A program made the position numbers and the translations under genes. DNA of 64,000 nt, taken from NCBI RefSeq assembly GCF_003101015.1, contig NZ_CP029206.1:62001-126000 (forward strand). Reading direction: 5' to 3'. The notes beneath the pieces are model-generated. The model saw only the letters and a program-made list of their open reading frames with translations, did no database searches and was not told the DNA's origin. This DNA comes from Actinobacillus porcitonsillarum. Lineage in GTDB: Bacteria > Pseudomonadota > Gammaproteobacteria > Enterobacterales > Pasteurellaceae. Shown piece after piece: positions 49,151-58,852 of this stretch (within the stretch, counting starts at the first letter, position 1; the number at the start of each line of letters is the position of its first letter).

Positions 49151-50470
49151 TTATACACTTTTAATTTCCACGTGAGATTTTTTAAATGCTAATGCAATAG
49201 TTGCAATTAACATCACGCCGGCAACGGCAATATATAAACCTTGTTTTTCCCAACCGGCATCAAGCAACATTCCTGCAACGGTTGGTGCTAATACCGAGCC
49301 GGCTCGCCCTGCACCAATAGCCCAACCCACACCGGTATTGCGAATATCCGCATCATAAGTGGCTGGGTTGATGGTATATAAACCGCTGATACAACCGTTA
49401 ATTAACGCACCGACAACCACACCTAATACCATTGCAAGCGCTAAATTCGCAGACGAAAGAATAAAAATAACAATCGCCGCAGAAGAAGCAACGGTAAAAA
49501 ACATCAGCACACCACGAGCCGACCAACGGCTGGCGATTAAGCCATAGAGCAATGAGCCGGCGGCTCCGCCTAGCGAAATCATCATTCCTACGTTGATACT
49601 TTCTTCTACGCTCATACCGGCTTCTTTTAACAATGCAGGCGTCCACGAGCTGATAAAGTAAAAGCAGAACATAATTGCAAAAAATGATAACCAAAGTAGC
49701 AAGGTGGAACGCAGATATTTCTTGCTAAATAATTGTGAAATGGGCAATTTCACTTTATTTTCTGCCACGTTCGAAACCAATTCCCACTCGCCTTGAAAGC
49801 CCAATCTGTGCGCAATTTGGTTAAGGCGTTGTTTGGCATTTTGAGGCTGTTTCGAATTTAAATAGTCTATCGACTCCGGTAGCCAAAGCCATAAAACCAA
49901 CAAGACTATCGCTGTCATCGCTGCACCGGCAAAATAGACTGAATGCCAGCTATAAGCCGCTTGTAGCGATTTTGCCATCATACCGCCAATCATCGCCCCA
50001 ATACCGAAACCGGCTGCATAAACGCTGATCGCAAAGCTTCGCCATTTTTTTGAGGAATATTCGCTGGTAATCACATTAGTACCAACCAAAATACCACCAA
50101 CGCCCAACCCTGTTAATGCTCGTGAAACACCAAGGATTTCGGGCGAGGTTGATAGCCCCGAAATTAATAAGCCCACGGCTGAAAACGTTACCGACAATAA
50201 TAAAATCGGGCGTCTACCCCATTTATCGGCAAGTGGCGCAAGTAGCATTGACCCGGCAACCATACCGGCAAGCCCCGCACTCACTAAAACGCCAAACTCC
50301 GTTTTGCTTAAGCCAAATTCTTTAGAAATATTGGTTGCAGTAAAAGCGATAGCTAAAACATCAAAGCCATCTAAAAAATTCATAATCGCCGCCATCAGCA
50401 CAATGCCCCATTGGTAACGGCTCATTGGGCTATGGTCAATTTTATGGCGTAAGTTTTGTGATTGTGTCAT
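49151..50470 (-). CDS. MFS transporter, aromatic acid/H+ symporter-like
   Basis: A 439-residue twelve-helix carrier. The start MTQSQNLRHKIDHSPMSRYQ at 50470 behind GAAGGAGAATCCT is preferred to an in-frame TTG at 50485. Motifs are NFLDGFDVLAIAFTA in helix 1 (the DGxD signature of the AAHS group), LADKWGRRPILLLS after helix 2 and WLPESIDYL at the end of helix 6. The substrate is not predictable. A small inverted repeat CCTAAT...ATTAGG lies just upstream. Confidence 0.88.
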   Translation of the reverse strand: MTQSQNLRHKIDHSPMSRYQWGIVLMAAIMNFLDGFDVLAIAFTATNISKEFGLSKTEFGVLVSAGLAGMVAGSMLLAPLADKWGRRPILLLSVTFSAVGLLISGLSTSPEILGVSRALTGLGVGGILVGTNVITSEYSSKKWRSFAISVYAAGFGIGAMIGGMMAKSLQAAYSWHSVYFAGAAMTAIVLLVLWLWLPESIDYLNSKQPQNAKQRLNQIAHRLGFQGEWELVSNVAENKVKLPISQLFSKKYLRSTLLLWLSFFAIMFCFYFISSWTPALLKEAGMSVEESINVGMMISLGGAAGSLLYGLIASRWSARGVLMFFTVASSAAIVIFILSSANLALAMVLGVVVGALINGCISGLYTINPATYDADIRNTGVGWAIGAGRAGSVLAPTVAGMLLDAGWEKQGLYIAVAGVMLIATIALAFKKSHVEIKSV

Positions 50471-50608
50471 AGGATTCTCCTTCAAATTAACGTCAGAAAA
50501 TCCTAATCGAAGATTTACTATTAGGCTATTGAAAGTTTTTTCGATTTTTTATGAATTTTATTCATTTTCAAAAGCCTTATTTGATATTTGCATAAATGTA
50601 TAAATTTT

Positions 50609-50668
50609 GTAGGGTGGACGTAAGTCCACGCATTACACTCCTTAAGCGTGGACTTACGTCCACCCTAC
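50609..50668. repeat. Inverted REP pair, GTGGACGTAAGTCCAC stem variant
   Basis: GTAGGGTGGACGTAAGTCCA at 50609 and its mirror ending GTCCACCCTAC at 50668 face each other between pgl and the MFS gene. The GTAG head is as in the other REPs; the stem is a fourth variant. Confidence 0.75.
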
Positions 50669-50688
50669 ACTAGATAAACAATCTCGAA

Positions 50689-51387
50689 TTAAAGCAATCT
50701 CGCCGCGTCTTTATCCAAATACCACTCTGTTACGCCGTTTTTCGCCTTAATTTTCGCCGCAGGATAAGGCAAGTTTTCTGCCGGTGTCGTTTGGATTTCT
50801 TTGAGAATCTCCGCTTTGCTGGCACCTGTAACTAAATAGGTAATCCGTTTTGCCTGTTCAAGCAATTTTGCTGTTTTCGAAATACGGATTTGCCCTGTTT
50901 CAGGGTGTTTGGCAATCACAGCTAAATTTGGATCATGGAAATCTGTTTGATGTGGGAAAAGTGAAGCAGTATGCCCATCCGTTCCCATCCCTAAAATAAT
51001 CCAATCAAACTCGCCATTAGGTACACAAGCGGTCAATTCTTGTGAAAATCTTGCAAGTTCTTGTTCAATAGCTTCTTCCCCACGAATACGGTGGATATTT
51101 TCCACGGGGATTTGGATATGATCGAACAGTAATTTTTGCACTTCGCCGTAATTACTTTCAGGATCTTGTGGCGGGACCATACGATCATCGCCCCACCAGA
51201 AATGTAAGTTTTGCCATTGGATTTGGCTTTTATATGGCTCTTGAGCAAGGGTTTTAAATAGCAGTTTTGGCGTACTTCCGCCTGATAATGAAATATGTAC
51301 TGGGCGGTTTAATTGGCTATATAACGCAAATTCTTGTGCGATTTTTTCAACAGCATTTTGTGCTGTTGGGAATGTGATGTAGTTCAT
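50689..51387 (-). CDS. pgl: 6-phosphogluconolactonase
   Basis: Hydrolyses 6-phosphogluconolactone between Zwf and Gnd. The 232-residue DevB/SOL-type protein has ISLSGGSTPKLLFKTLAQ, WWGDDRMVPPQDPESNYGEV and ILGMGTDGHTASLFP. A USS copy (51025) is in frame. It lies downstream of zwf on the same strand, but a 224-base repeat-rich gap separates them. Confidence 0.95.
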   Translation of the reverse strand: MNYITFPTAQNAVEKIAQEFALYSQLNRPVHISLSGGSTPKLLFKTLAQEPYKSQIQWQNLHFWWGDDRMVPPQDPESNYGEVQKLLFDHIQIPVENIHRIRGEEAIEQELARFSQELTACVPNGEFDWIILGMGTDGHTASLFPHQTDFHDPNLAVIAKHPETGQIRISKTAKLLEQAKRITYLVTGASKAEILKEIQTTPAENLPYPAAKIKAKNGVTEWYLDKDAARLL

Positions 51388-51429
51388 TTTGTCTCTTTTG
51401 ATTAAATTAATGCTCTAAAACATTACAAC

Positions 51430-51592
51430 TCTCTCCCCTTGTGGGAGAGAGACAGCCGAGGAGACGTTTAGTCTCCGTAGGCAGAGAGAGGGGGAATTTA
51501 CAAAAGTGCATATAAAAACGACCGCTTACCCCTCTCCCAAATTTCAATTCTAAACGAATTGAAATTATCCCTCTCCCACAAGGGGCGAGGGA
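51430..51592. repeat. Double CTCTCCC hairpin element between zwf and pgl
   Basis: Two outer frames CTCTCCCCTTGTGGGAGAG (51430) and CCCTCTCCCACAAGGGGC (around 51571) bracket inner palindromes GGAGAC-GTTTA-GTCTCC and CAATTC-TAAAC-GAATTG. Outer arms match the repeats at 5042 and 16571; inner stems do not. Confidence 0.6.
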
Positions 51593-51611
51593 GTCTTTTT
51601 ATAAGTGAGCC

Positions 51612-53099
51612 TTATACTTTTTTCTTCATCAACCCACTGGGTTTACGCCACACTTTACCGTGTTTTGCAATCAGTTTATCGGCTTCAGAAGGTCCCCAAG
51701 TGCCAGCTTCATATTCGTAAACTTGTCCACGTTCTGCTTTATAATCTAAAATCGGTTGGACAAATTTCCAACAAGCGTGAACGGCATCGGTACGGGCGAA
51801 TAATGTTGCATCGCCTTTTATTGCATCTAACAGTAGGCGTTCATAAGCCGTCATAAGGTTAGCTGCAGAGCTTAAATCTGAGTAACGGAAATCCATGGAG
51901 ACTTCTTTTGCTTCAAAACCTGCACCGGGTTTTTTCAAACCAAAACGCATAGAGATGCCTTCATCTGGTTGGATTCGAATAATCAGTTTATTATCCGGCG
52001 CATTTTGGCTAAAGACAGGGTGTGGTGTGGTTTTAAAATGAATAACCACTTCTGTGACCCGTGTTGGTAAGCGTTTTCCGGTACGAACATAGAACGGTAC
52101 GCCAGCCCAGCGCCAGTTATCAATTTCGCAACGAAGTGCCATATAGGTTTCTGTTGTAGAATCTGCCGGTACGCCCTTTTCTTCTAAATACCCTTTGACC
52201 TCTTCGCCATCAATAGTGCTTGCTGTGTATTGTCCAAGTACGAGGTTATTTTTCAGGTCTTCATTTGATAGTGGGTGTAAGCAGTAAAGCACTTTTGCGA
52301 CTTCATCACGCATAGAATCCGCATTGATAATCGCAGGGGGTTCCATCGCCACCATAGCAAGTACTTGCAGTAAGTGATTTTGGAACATATCACGCATTGC
52401 GCCTGAACCGTCATAATAACCACCACGCTCTTCCACACCGATAGATTCCGCACCGGTAATTTCCACATAATCAATAAAATTGCGGTTCCAAAGTGGTTCA
52501 AACAGACCGTTTGAAAAACGTAGCACCAATAAATTTTGTACGGTTTCTTTGCCTAAATAGTGATCAATACGGTAGATTTGATGTTCTTCAAAATACTTAT
52601 GAATTTGAACATCGAGTTCTTTGGCGGTTTTTATATCGTAACCAAATGGTTTTTCAATAATGATACGTTTCCAGCCATATTCTTCGGTTGTTAAGCCGTG
52701 AGCAGCTAAACATTCAGGAATCACACCATATAAACTTGGTGGCGTTGAAAGGTAATAGAGGGTGTTTCCACAGCTACCATAGCGGTCGTGTAACTCGTCT
52801 AAACGAGGCAATAGTTTGACATAATCAAGTGCATCAGAGGTATTTACAGCTTGATAGTAGAGATGTTCGCAAAATGCATCTAAAGATTCACCGCTTGCTT
52901 TTTCGAATTTAACAAGGGCATCGTACATTTTTTGGCGGAAGGAGTCATCGCTTAACTCTGAACGTGCTACACCAAGCACAGAGAAATGTTCGCCAAGCTT
53001 TCCGATTTTATAAAGATTATAAAGTGCAGGGATTAACTTACGGAAAGTTAAATCGCCGGAAGCACCAAAAATCACAATACAACTGTTTTCTAAATTCAT
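51612..53099 (-). CDS. zwf: Glucose-6-phosphate 1-dehydrogenase
   Basis: First step of the oxidative pentose-phosphate pathway. The 495-residue protein has the NADP fold [20 protein letters not shown], the substrate motif [19 protein letters not shown] with catalytic-site His, and [20 protein letters not shown]. Full length, 70 bases downstream of cysQ. Confidence 0.97.
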   Translation of the reverse strand: MNLENSCIVIFGASGDLTFRKLIPALYNLYKIGKLGEHFSVLGVARSELSDDSFRQKMYDALVKFEKASGESLDAFCEHLYYQAVNTSDALDYVKLLPRLDELHDRYGSCGNTLYYLSTPPSLYGVIPECLAAHGLTTEEYGWKRIIIEKPFGYDIKTAKELDVQIHKYFEEHQIYRIDHYLGKETVQNLLVLRFSNGLFEPLWNRNFIDYVEITGAESIGVEERGGYYDGSGAMRDMFQNHLLQVLAMVAMEPPAIINADSMRDEVAKVLYCLHPLSNEDLKNNLVLGQYTASTIDGEEVKGYLEEKGVPADSTTETYMALRCEIDNWRWAGVPFYVRTGKRLPTRVTEVVIHFKTTPHPVFSQNAPDNKLIIRIQPDEGISMRFGLKKPGAGFEAKEVSMDFRYSDLSSAANLMTAYERLLLDAIKGDATLFARTDAVHACWKFVQPILDYKAERGQVYEYEAGTWGPSEADKLIAKHGKVWRKPSGLMKKKV

Positions 53100-53168
53100 T
53101 TTATATTCCTAATTTGTCGCAATCCGCGTACTATGCAACATTTTTGATTGTCTTGCCAATAGCTAAGA

Positions 53169-53984
53169 CTAATTAAATTGAAAGATTTTTTGCCAATCCC
53201 TGTTACGATCTCGAACCATGACAAAATAAGGGTTAATAAACGTTTCACGTTGGTTATAGGTTAAAGGCTTGAAATGAAGGTCAAAAATTTCGCCGCCAAC
53301 CTCTTGCAATAAAATTTCTGCAACGGCGGTGTCCCACTCTCCCGTGTCGCCAAATCGGACGTAACAATCCGCTTTACCTTCAGCCACCAAACCGGCTTTC
53401 AAGCTACTTGAGCCATATTTAAAAAATTGAGCATGGTAAGGGGCAAGTAAGCATTTTTCTACGGGTGCAAAATTTGCAGAACCTAAGGTAATTTGTAATG
53501 AATAGGGTGATTGTTCTGAAGAATTTACCTCTGCCATAAGCGGTCGAATTTGTCCATTTTCTTGCAAAAAACAGCCATGATTTTGCATGGCAAAATAGGT
53601 TTTATCCAAAATAGGGGAATGAATCACGCCTAGCACGGGTTTATTTTGTTGAACAAGTCCAATCACCACTGAGAATTGATCAGTGCGATCAATGAATTGT
53701 TGCGTACCATCTAAGGGATCAATGATCCAATATTCTTGCCATTGTTGGCGTTCTGATAATGGGATATTACAAAATTCCTCTGATAATACGGGAATATGAG
53801 GCGTTAATTGCTTTAATGCCTCGGTAATAAATCGGCTAATAAACAGATCCGCCTCTGTAACTGGGGTCTTATCTGCTTTTATTTGGATTTCTACCGACTT
53901 AGCATAAAATTGCTTTAAATGTTCTCCCGCTTGAAAGGCGATGGCTAAGATATGATCTAATAATGATTGGTTGAGTGTCTGCAT
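53169..53984 (-). CDS. cysQ: 3'(2'),5'-bisphosphate nucleotidase CysQ
   Basis: Removes the 3'-phosphate from PAP/PAPS, a by-product of sulfate assimilation. The 271-residue inositol-monophosphatase-family protein has metal-site motifs LSEEFCNIPL, WIIDPLDGTQQFIDRTDQFS and GEWDTAVAEILLQEVGGEIF. Order cysQ-zwf-pgl is as in Haemophilus. Confidence 0.94.
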   Translation of the reverse strand: MQTLNQSLLDHILAIAFQAGEHLKQFYAKSVEIQIKADKTPVTEADLFISRFITEALKQLTPHIPVLSEEFCNIPLSERQQWQEYWIIDPLDGTQQFIDRTDQFSVVIGLVQQNKPVLGVIHSPILDKTYFAMQNHGCFLQENGQIRPLMAEVNSSEQSPYSLQITLGSANFAPVEKCLLAPYHAQFFKYGSSSLKAGLVAEGKADCYVRFGDTGEWDTAVAEILLQEVGGEIFDLHFKPLTYNQRETFINPYFVMVRDRNRDWQKIFQFN

Positions 53985-54067
53985 ATAAACTCCATCCTAG
54001 AATCCGCAAATGATACCGCAATCCCTAAAGAAACCCAAATAGAATCCACTTATGAGAGTGCTCGTTG

Positions 54068-54619
54068 TTATGCTCTTGCTTTTAAAAAATCTTTTAATAA
54101 AAAGAGTGCGGAGAGATTACGTGCTTCGGCAAAAGTCGGATCCGCCAATAATTCATCTATTTTGTCTAACGGATAATAAATAATTTCTAGAGGTTCGGGC
54201 TCATCGCCTTCTAGCGAAGAGGGATAAAGATCTTCTGCAACAAATACGTGCATTAAGCCATACATATGGCTTGGACCACTATATAAAGATCGTAATGGTG
54301 TGATGTTTTGGGCTCCAAACCCAATTTCTTCTTGAAGTTCACGATTGGCACTTTCGATCGGTTGCTCCCCTTGATCAACAATCCCTTTAGGAAAGGTAAG
54401 TTCATAACGCTCCGGCCCGACAGCATATTCCTTCACGAAAATGAGCTGATTTTGATGAATAGGGAGAACCATAACAGAAGAACGGCGCTGTGGCGCAAGG
54501 CGTTCATAAATACGTTCTTCACCATTAGAAAAACGTAAATCGACTTGTTGTACTTCAAAAATACGTGTTTTGGCAATCGTTTGTATATTTAAAATGGTTG
54601 GAAGGGTTTGCTTTGTCAT
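54068..54619 (-). CDS. nudE: ADP compounds hydrolase NudE (Nudix)
   Basis: Hydrolyses ADP-ribose, NADH and Ap3A. The Nudix box G-x5-E-x7-REL-x-EE-x-GF is complete in KGIVDQGEQP and IESANRELQEEIGFG. The start MTKQTLPTILNIQTIAKTR at 54619 gives 183 residues, as in E. coli; the open frame extends 306 bases further upstream across the divergent hslR promoter and is rejected. Confidence 0.93.
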   Translation of the reverse strand: MTKQTLPTILNIQTIAKTRIFEVQQVDLRFSNGEERIYERLAPQRRSSVMVLPIHQNQLIFVKEYAVGPERYELTFPKGIVDQGEQPIESANRELQEEIGFGAQNITPLRSLYSGPSHMYGLMHVFVAEDLYPSSLEGDEPEPLEIIYYPLDKIDELLADPTFAEARNLSALFLLKDFLKARA

Positions 54620-54750
54620 TTTCAGACCTTGATAAAGAATTTTAGCCATAACAATAGCATATTTTGTGATAGAATTTTCATCAATTTTATATAAACAATA
54701 TAGCATTCCTCGTATTAAATAAACTTGATACAGATATCTGGAGAAGCTCG

Positions 54751-55164
54751 ATGAAAAACCGACAACACGATGAGCATGCCGAAAATGACATTCGTCTTGA
54801 TAAATGGCTTTGGGCTGCTCGATTCTATAAAACACGTTCCATTGCAAAAGCAATGATTGAAGGTGGTAAGGTGCATTATAATGGTCAGCGGGCCAAAACA
54901 AGTAAAACCGTTGAAATTGGTGCAACCATTAAATTACGCCAAGGCAACGAAGAAAAAGAGGTGTTAGTCATCGCACTAAGCGATCAACGCCGAGGGGCAC
55001 CAGAGGCACAACAACTTTATCAAGAAACGGAAAAAAGCATTAAAACCCGTGAAGCGCTTGCTTTCGCTCGTAAAGCAAATGCGCTTTCTATGCCTCATCC
55101 GGATCGCCGTCCGAACAAAAAAGAACGCCGTGATTTGGTTAAATTCAAAGAACAGATCTTGTAA
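54751..55164 (+). CDS. hslR: Heat shock protein 15 (HslR)
   Basis: A 137-residue S4-domain protein that binds stalled 50S subunits carrying nascent chain-tRNA. S4 core IRLDKWLWAARFYKTRSIAK, AMIEGGKVHYNGQRA; basic C-terminus with RPNKKERRDLVKFKEQ. RBS CTGGAGAAGCTCG. Order nudE/hslR-hslO is as in E. coli. Confidence 0.96.
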   Translation: MKNRQHDEHAENDIRLDKWLWAARFYKTRSIAKAMIEGGKVHYNGQRAKTSKTVEIGATIKLRQGNEEKEVLVIALSDQRRGAPEAQQLYQETEKSIKTREALAFARKANALSMPHPDRRPNKKERRDLVKFKEQIL

Positions 55165-55251
55165 TATACAAATTTATCCCCATATCGTTATAAACTTAAC
55201 TCCCCTCTTTGAAATTGAAAATAAGAGGGGCATTTTCTTTATAGGACTTAT

Positions 55252-56142
55252 ATGACTTACAAACAAGATAACGACAAACTTTATCGCTACCTTTTCCAAA
55301 ATCGTGCAGTACGTGGGGAATGGGTACGTTTAAATGACACGTTCACAGAAACATTAAATACACACCACTATCCAATTCGTGTTCAAAATTTACTTGGCGA
55401 AATGCTGGTTGCAACGAGTCTTTTAACGGCAACCATGAAATTTGAAGGGACAATTACCGTTCAGATTCAAGGGGATGGTCCATTAAAATTAGCTGTAATC
55501 AATGGTAATGAACATCAACAACTTCGAGCATTAGCACGTGTTGAAGGAGACATTGCAGAAGATGCAACACTCAGTCAAATGATTGGCAACGGCGTGCTTG
55601 TGATTTCGATTATGCCAAATGATGGCGAGCGTTATCAAGGTGTCATTGCATTAGATAAACCGACCATTCGTGAATGTTTAGAAGATTATTTTGCACGTTC
55701 AGAACAGTTACAAACACATCTCATCATTCGTACGGGAGAGTACGAAGGAAAAGCTGTTGCTGGCGGAATGTTATTGCAAATTATGCCCGATGGTACAGGA
55801 ACACCGGAAGATTTCGAACATTTAGCCACATTAGCAGAAACAGTAAAAGATGAAGAAATGTTTGGGCTTAGCGCTGAAGAATTATTATTCCGTTTATATC
55901 ACGAAGAACATGTTGAAGTTTATGAACCACAACAGACAGAATTTAAATGCGGTTGTTCTCGTGAGCGTTCGGGTAATGCGATTTTACTATTACCAGCGGA
56001 AGAAATTGAAGAGATGTTAGCCGAAAAAAATGGCGTAATTGATATCCAATGTGAATGTTGCGGTACACAATATTTCTTTGATAAACCTGCCATTAATGAG
56101 CTAAAAGAAGAAGCTGACAAGTTAGCCAAACTTGGGCTATAA
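55252..56142 (+). CDS. hslO: Redox-regulated chaperone Hsp33
   Basis: A holdase activated by oxidation. The 296-residue protein has the C-terminal zinc redox switch with all four Cys: CGCSRERSGNAI and CECCGTQYFF (CxC ... CxxC). Family segments DKLYRYLFQNRAVRGEWVRL, QGDGPLKLAVINGNEHQQLR. Ends at a terminator shared with mqo. Confidence 0.97.
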   Translation: MTYKQDNDKLYRYLFQNRAVRGEWVRLNDTFTETLNTHHYPIRVQNLLGEMLVATSLLTATMKFEGTITVQIQGDGPLKLAVINGNEHQQLRALARVEGDIAEDATLSQMIGNGVLVISIMPNDGERYQGVIALDKPTIRECLEDYFARSEQLQTHLIIRTGEYEGKAVAGGMLLQIMPDGTGTPEDFEHLATLAETVKDEEMFGLSAEELLFRLYHEEHVEVYEPQQTEFKCGCSRERSGNAILLLPAEEIEEMLAEKNGVIDIQCECCGTQYFFDKPAINELKEEADKLAKLGL

Positions 56143-56145
56143 GTT

Positions 56146-56175
56146 AAAACGGTCAAGTAAAAACTTGACCGTTTT
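56146..56175. terminator. Bidirectional terminator between hslO and mqo
   Basis: AAAACGGTCAAGT-AAAA-ACTTGACCGTTTT, a perfect 13-bp stem between convergent genes. Confidence 0.92.
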
Positions 56176-56180
56176 CTCAT

Positions 56181-57650
56181 TTACAAACATAAGAAACGCA
56201 CTACTTTTGCTCGGCTTACCTGAATAAGATCAGGTTCCTCCCTCAAGGACTTTCCATAAGAAGGCATCATTTCCGTGAGTTTTTCTTTCCATTCTGGTAA
56301 TTTGTCTGCAAAACATTTCTCTAATACACCTAACATTGCATCAACCGAAGTTGATGCACCTGGGGATGCGCCAAGTAAAGCTGCGACTGTACTATCCTCG
56401 CTCGCAATCACTTCTGTCCCAAAACATAAAGAACCTTTTGCATTCGGCAAGTCTTTAATGATTTGAACACGTTGTCCGGCAATGATCACTTCCCAATCTT
56501 CACTTTTGGCATCAGGTACAAACTCACGTAAGTCCGCCATACGCTGTTCTTTCGTTAAAAGAGCTTGTTTAATTAAATAGTGTGTGAGCGGAATATTTTT
56601 TAATCCGGCAATATGCATTGTTAGCAAGTTTCCCGGTTTGAAAGATGCCGGAAAATCGCAAATTGAACCTGTTTTTAAGAATTTAAAGGTAAATCCGGCA
56701 AAAGGCCCGAAAAGTAACGTTTTTTTACCATCAATAAAACGGGTATCCAAATGTGGAACCGACATCGGTGGTGCACCAATTTTAGCTTTTCCATAAACTT
56801 TAGCGTGATGTTTCTCAACAACCTCCGGATTACGACACACCATAAAAATGCCACTGACCGGGAAGCCACCAACATGTTTACCCTCTTTAATCCCCGTTTT
56901 TTGTAAAAGGGGTAATGTACCGCCCCCTCCTCCAATAAAGAGGAATTTGCAAAGATGTTTTAAAATTTGACCGCTTGCATTTTGAATTGTCAGCAACCAA
57001 CCATCGCCTGATTTCTGAATATCCGTTACCTTATGATTCAAATGAAGTTGGCAACCTTGCGCTGTCAAATGTTGAAATAGTTTACGTGTTAATTCGCCAA
57101 AATTCACATCTGTTCCGTTTTCAATATAGGTTGCCGCAACAGCTTCTTTAGCATTGCGGTTATCCATCATTAACGGTATCCAATGTTTTAATGTTTCAGG
57201 ATCTTCGGAAAATTGCATATTTTCAAAGAGAGGATTTTGAGAAAGCTGCTCAAAACGTTTTTTAAGAAAAGTAATATTATTTTCGCCTTGCACAAAGCTC
57301 ATATGCGGAATTTTGCGAATAAATTGCTGTGGGTTTTGCAGATAACCTTTTTCAACCAAATAAGACCACATTTCCAGCGACAGTTGATATTTTTCATTAA
57401 TCGCAATCGCCTTACTAATATCCACAGAACCATCTGCTTTTTCAGCCGTATAGTTGAGTTCGCATAATGCTGCGTGCCCTGTGCCGGCATTATTCCATTC
57501 ATTAGAGCTTTCAAGGGCAACTTGTGATAGCCCCTCAAAAATCGTAATACTTTGGCTTGGCGCTAATTCTTTTAAGAACGTACCTAATGTTCCGCTCATC
57601 ACACCGGCACCAATTAGCACAACATCAGATTGAGTGATTGAGGTTTCCAT
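56181..57650 (-). CDS. mqo: Malate:quinone oxidoreductase
   Basis: An FAD-dependent peripheral membrane enzyme oxidising malate to oxaloacetate and reducing quinone. The 489-residue protein has the dinucleotide motif [40 protein letters not shown], and the C-terminal [17 protein letters not shown]. Full length. The upstream region carries several palindromes (57701-57730). Confidence 0.96.
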   Translation of the reverse strand: METSITQSDVVLIGAGVMSGTLGTFLKELAPSQSITIFEGLSQVALESSNEWNNAGTGHAALCELNYTAEKADGSVDISKAIAINEKYQLSLEMWSYLVEKGYLQNPQQFIRKIPHMSFVQGENNITFLKKRFEQLSQNPLFENMQFSEDPETLKHWIPLMMDNRNAKEAVAATYIENGTDVNFGELTRKLFQHLTAQGCQLHLNHKVTDIQKSGDGWLLTIQNASGQILKHLCKFLFIGGGGGTLPLLQKTGIKEGKHVGGFPVSGIFMVCRNPEVVEKHHAKVYGKAKIGAPPMSVPHLDTRFIDGKKTLLFGPFAGFTFKFLKTGSICDFPASFKPGNLLTMHIAGLKNIPLTHYLIKQALLTKEQRMADLREFVPDAKSEDWEVIIAGQRVQIIKDLPNAKGSLCFGTEVIASEDSTVAALLGASPGASTSVDAMLGVLEKCFADKLPEWKEKLTEMMPSYGKSLREEPDLIQVSRAKVVRFLCL

Positions 57651-57700
57651 AATTTCCTTCTTTTTTATAAGAGATTGTTATTGTTTGGTTAAATCATAAT

Positions 57701-57730
57701 ACTGAACTGTTCAGTTTGCAAACGTTTACA
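57701..57730. promoter_or_regulatory. Two adjacent operator-like palindromes upstream of mqo
   Basis: ACTGAAC-T-GTTCAGT (57701-57715) is a perfect 15-bp inverted repeat, abutting TTGCAAACGTTTACAA (57715-57730), a near-palindrome with the CG centre typical of LacI/PurR-family operators. Regulators are not identified. Confidence 0.55.
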
Positions 57731-57807
57731 AGAGGCTTTTTTTGCTAAAACGCTTTAGTCTTTTGTTTGCTAGAAAAAATAAAATAATAAATAACTATCG
57801 TTAGTTT

Positions 57808-57831
57808 AATCATAAAATCTTCTTTATGATT
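57808..57831. repeat. Hairpin upstream of the DUF2322 gene
   Basis: AATCATAAA-ATCTTC-TTTATGATT is a perfect 9-bp stem; TAGTTTA and TAAACTA further out can extend it. It precedes a TATAAT hexamer at 57847-57852, the probable -10 of the next gene. Confidence 0.5.
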
Positions 57832-57888
57832 CTTAAACTAGACTGATATAATTCTCATAATAAATACTGATTTTAGGAGATTTCTCGC

Positions 57889-58206
57889 ATGCAATTTAAA
57901 GATTATTTAGCTACATTCCCGTCCATTGATCACCTTTCTGGTTTAAATGTTAAAAATTCAGCCGGAGAGATTATTCATCATATTCCTTCAATAGAAGGGA
58001 AATTGGGCTCACTTAAACTCTATCATGCCCTTTTTGCAAAATTCAGCGGTAAATTAACCGCTTCTTCGGCTAAACAAGGATTAACATGGTTTGCTGAGCA
58101 TGTAGAAGATGCATTACAAAATCCAAATAAACATCCTAATATTGATTTATTACTGGAAGTGAAAGAAAAGAATCTTGAGTTAGATTTAGAGCCTATCGCA
58201 AAATAG
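57889..58206 (+). CDS. DUF2322-like small protein
   Basis: A 105-residue soluble protein, MQFKDYLATFPSIDHLSGLN, with GEIIHHIPSIEGKLGSLKLY and EVKEKNLELDLEPI. It resembles the DUF2322 family of Pasteurellaceae and other proteobacteria; function unknown. RBS TTTTAGGAGATTTCTCGC. A single gene between mqo and an exported orphan. Confidence 0.78.
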   Translation: MQFKDYLATFPSIDHLSGLNVKNSAGEIIHHIPSIEGKLGSLKLYHALFAKFSGKLTASSAKQGLTWFAEHVEDALQNPNKHPNIDLLLEVKEKNLELDLEPIAK

Positions 58207-58307
58207 TGGCTAGAAATGCATAACATTACACAACTTTGCAAAGTTTTTCATTTAAAATGATATGCTTAGCAAGTCTTTTCAACGTTATTCTAGGGAGAAT
58301 AAGATAT

Positions 58308-58799
58308 ATGAAATTTATTAAATCATTAGCAATTGTAGGGTTGTCCTCACTACTTGCCATAACAACCGCACAAGCGGCTGAAAAGAATACGGCAAAACAA
58401 GTATCATCTAAAAAACAAGACTACGCTTTAACGCAGTTTAATAAAAATGTTGGTTTACAACTAACAAAACGTGGTATTCAGATGGGCGAAAATAATCAAC
58501 CTTTGGTAACCTTAACTTACTTGGTTCAAAATAAAGGCCAAAACAAGATTAAGTCTATTACTTGGATCTCTGGATATACATTAGATGCTAAGACCTTTTA
58601 TACACAAGAAGTGCCAATTAATTTCCAACCAGCTTTACCAGCACAGCGTCAAATGGAAGTAACAATTACTGTACCATTAAATACCATGCCAGAAGCTGCA
58701 CAAAAAATCTTCTTAGATAAAGCTGCAAATGTTGGAGCAATCAATGGTGCTAAGAATGTTGTTTTTTCAAATGGCAAAAAAATTGTCGTAAGCAAGTAA
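58308..58799 (+). CDS. Exported protein of unknown function
   Basis: A 163-residue protein starting MKFIKSLAIVGLSSLLAITT behind AGGGAGAATAAG; signal peptide ends near AQA. The frame opens 72 bases earlier without support. The mature part has a Lys-rich linker then beta-rich sequence (PLVTLTYLVQNKGQNKIKSI, EVPINFQPALPAQRQMEVTI) resembling small Ig-like periplasmic folds. I do not recognise the family. Ends at a strong terminator. Confidence 0.75.
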   Translation: MKFIKSLAIVGLSSLLAITTAQAAEKNTAKQVSSKKQDYALTQFNKNVGLQLTKRGIQMGENNQPLVTLTYLVQNKGQNKIKSITWISGYTLDAKTFYTQEVPINFQPALPAQRQMEVTITVPLNTMPEAAQKIFLDKAANVGAINGAKNVVFSNGKKIVVSK

Positions 58800-58800
58800 T

Positions 58801-58838
58801 AAAAAAAGCCTACAATGAATTATCTTGTAGGCTTTTTT
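58801..58838. terminator. Bidirectional terminator
   Basis: AAAAAAGCCTACAA and TTGTAGGCTTTTTT form a perfect 14-bp stem between two convergent genes. Confidence 0.93.
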
Positions 58839-58852
58839 AATAAGTCTATAAC

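Noticed and set aside
54620-54925. 102-residue N-terminal extension of NudE
   Set aside because: Crosses the hslR start and has no similarity to the family; the start at 54619 gives the normal length.
57715-57730. PurR operator upstream of mqo
   Set aside because: It shares the CAAACGTTT core but lacks the outer GC/GCGT positions present at purC and purD; left as an unassigned palindrome.
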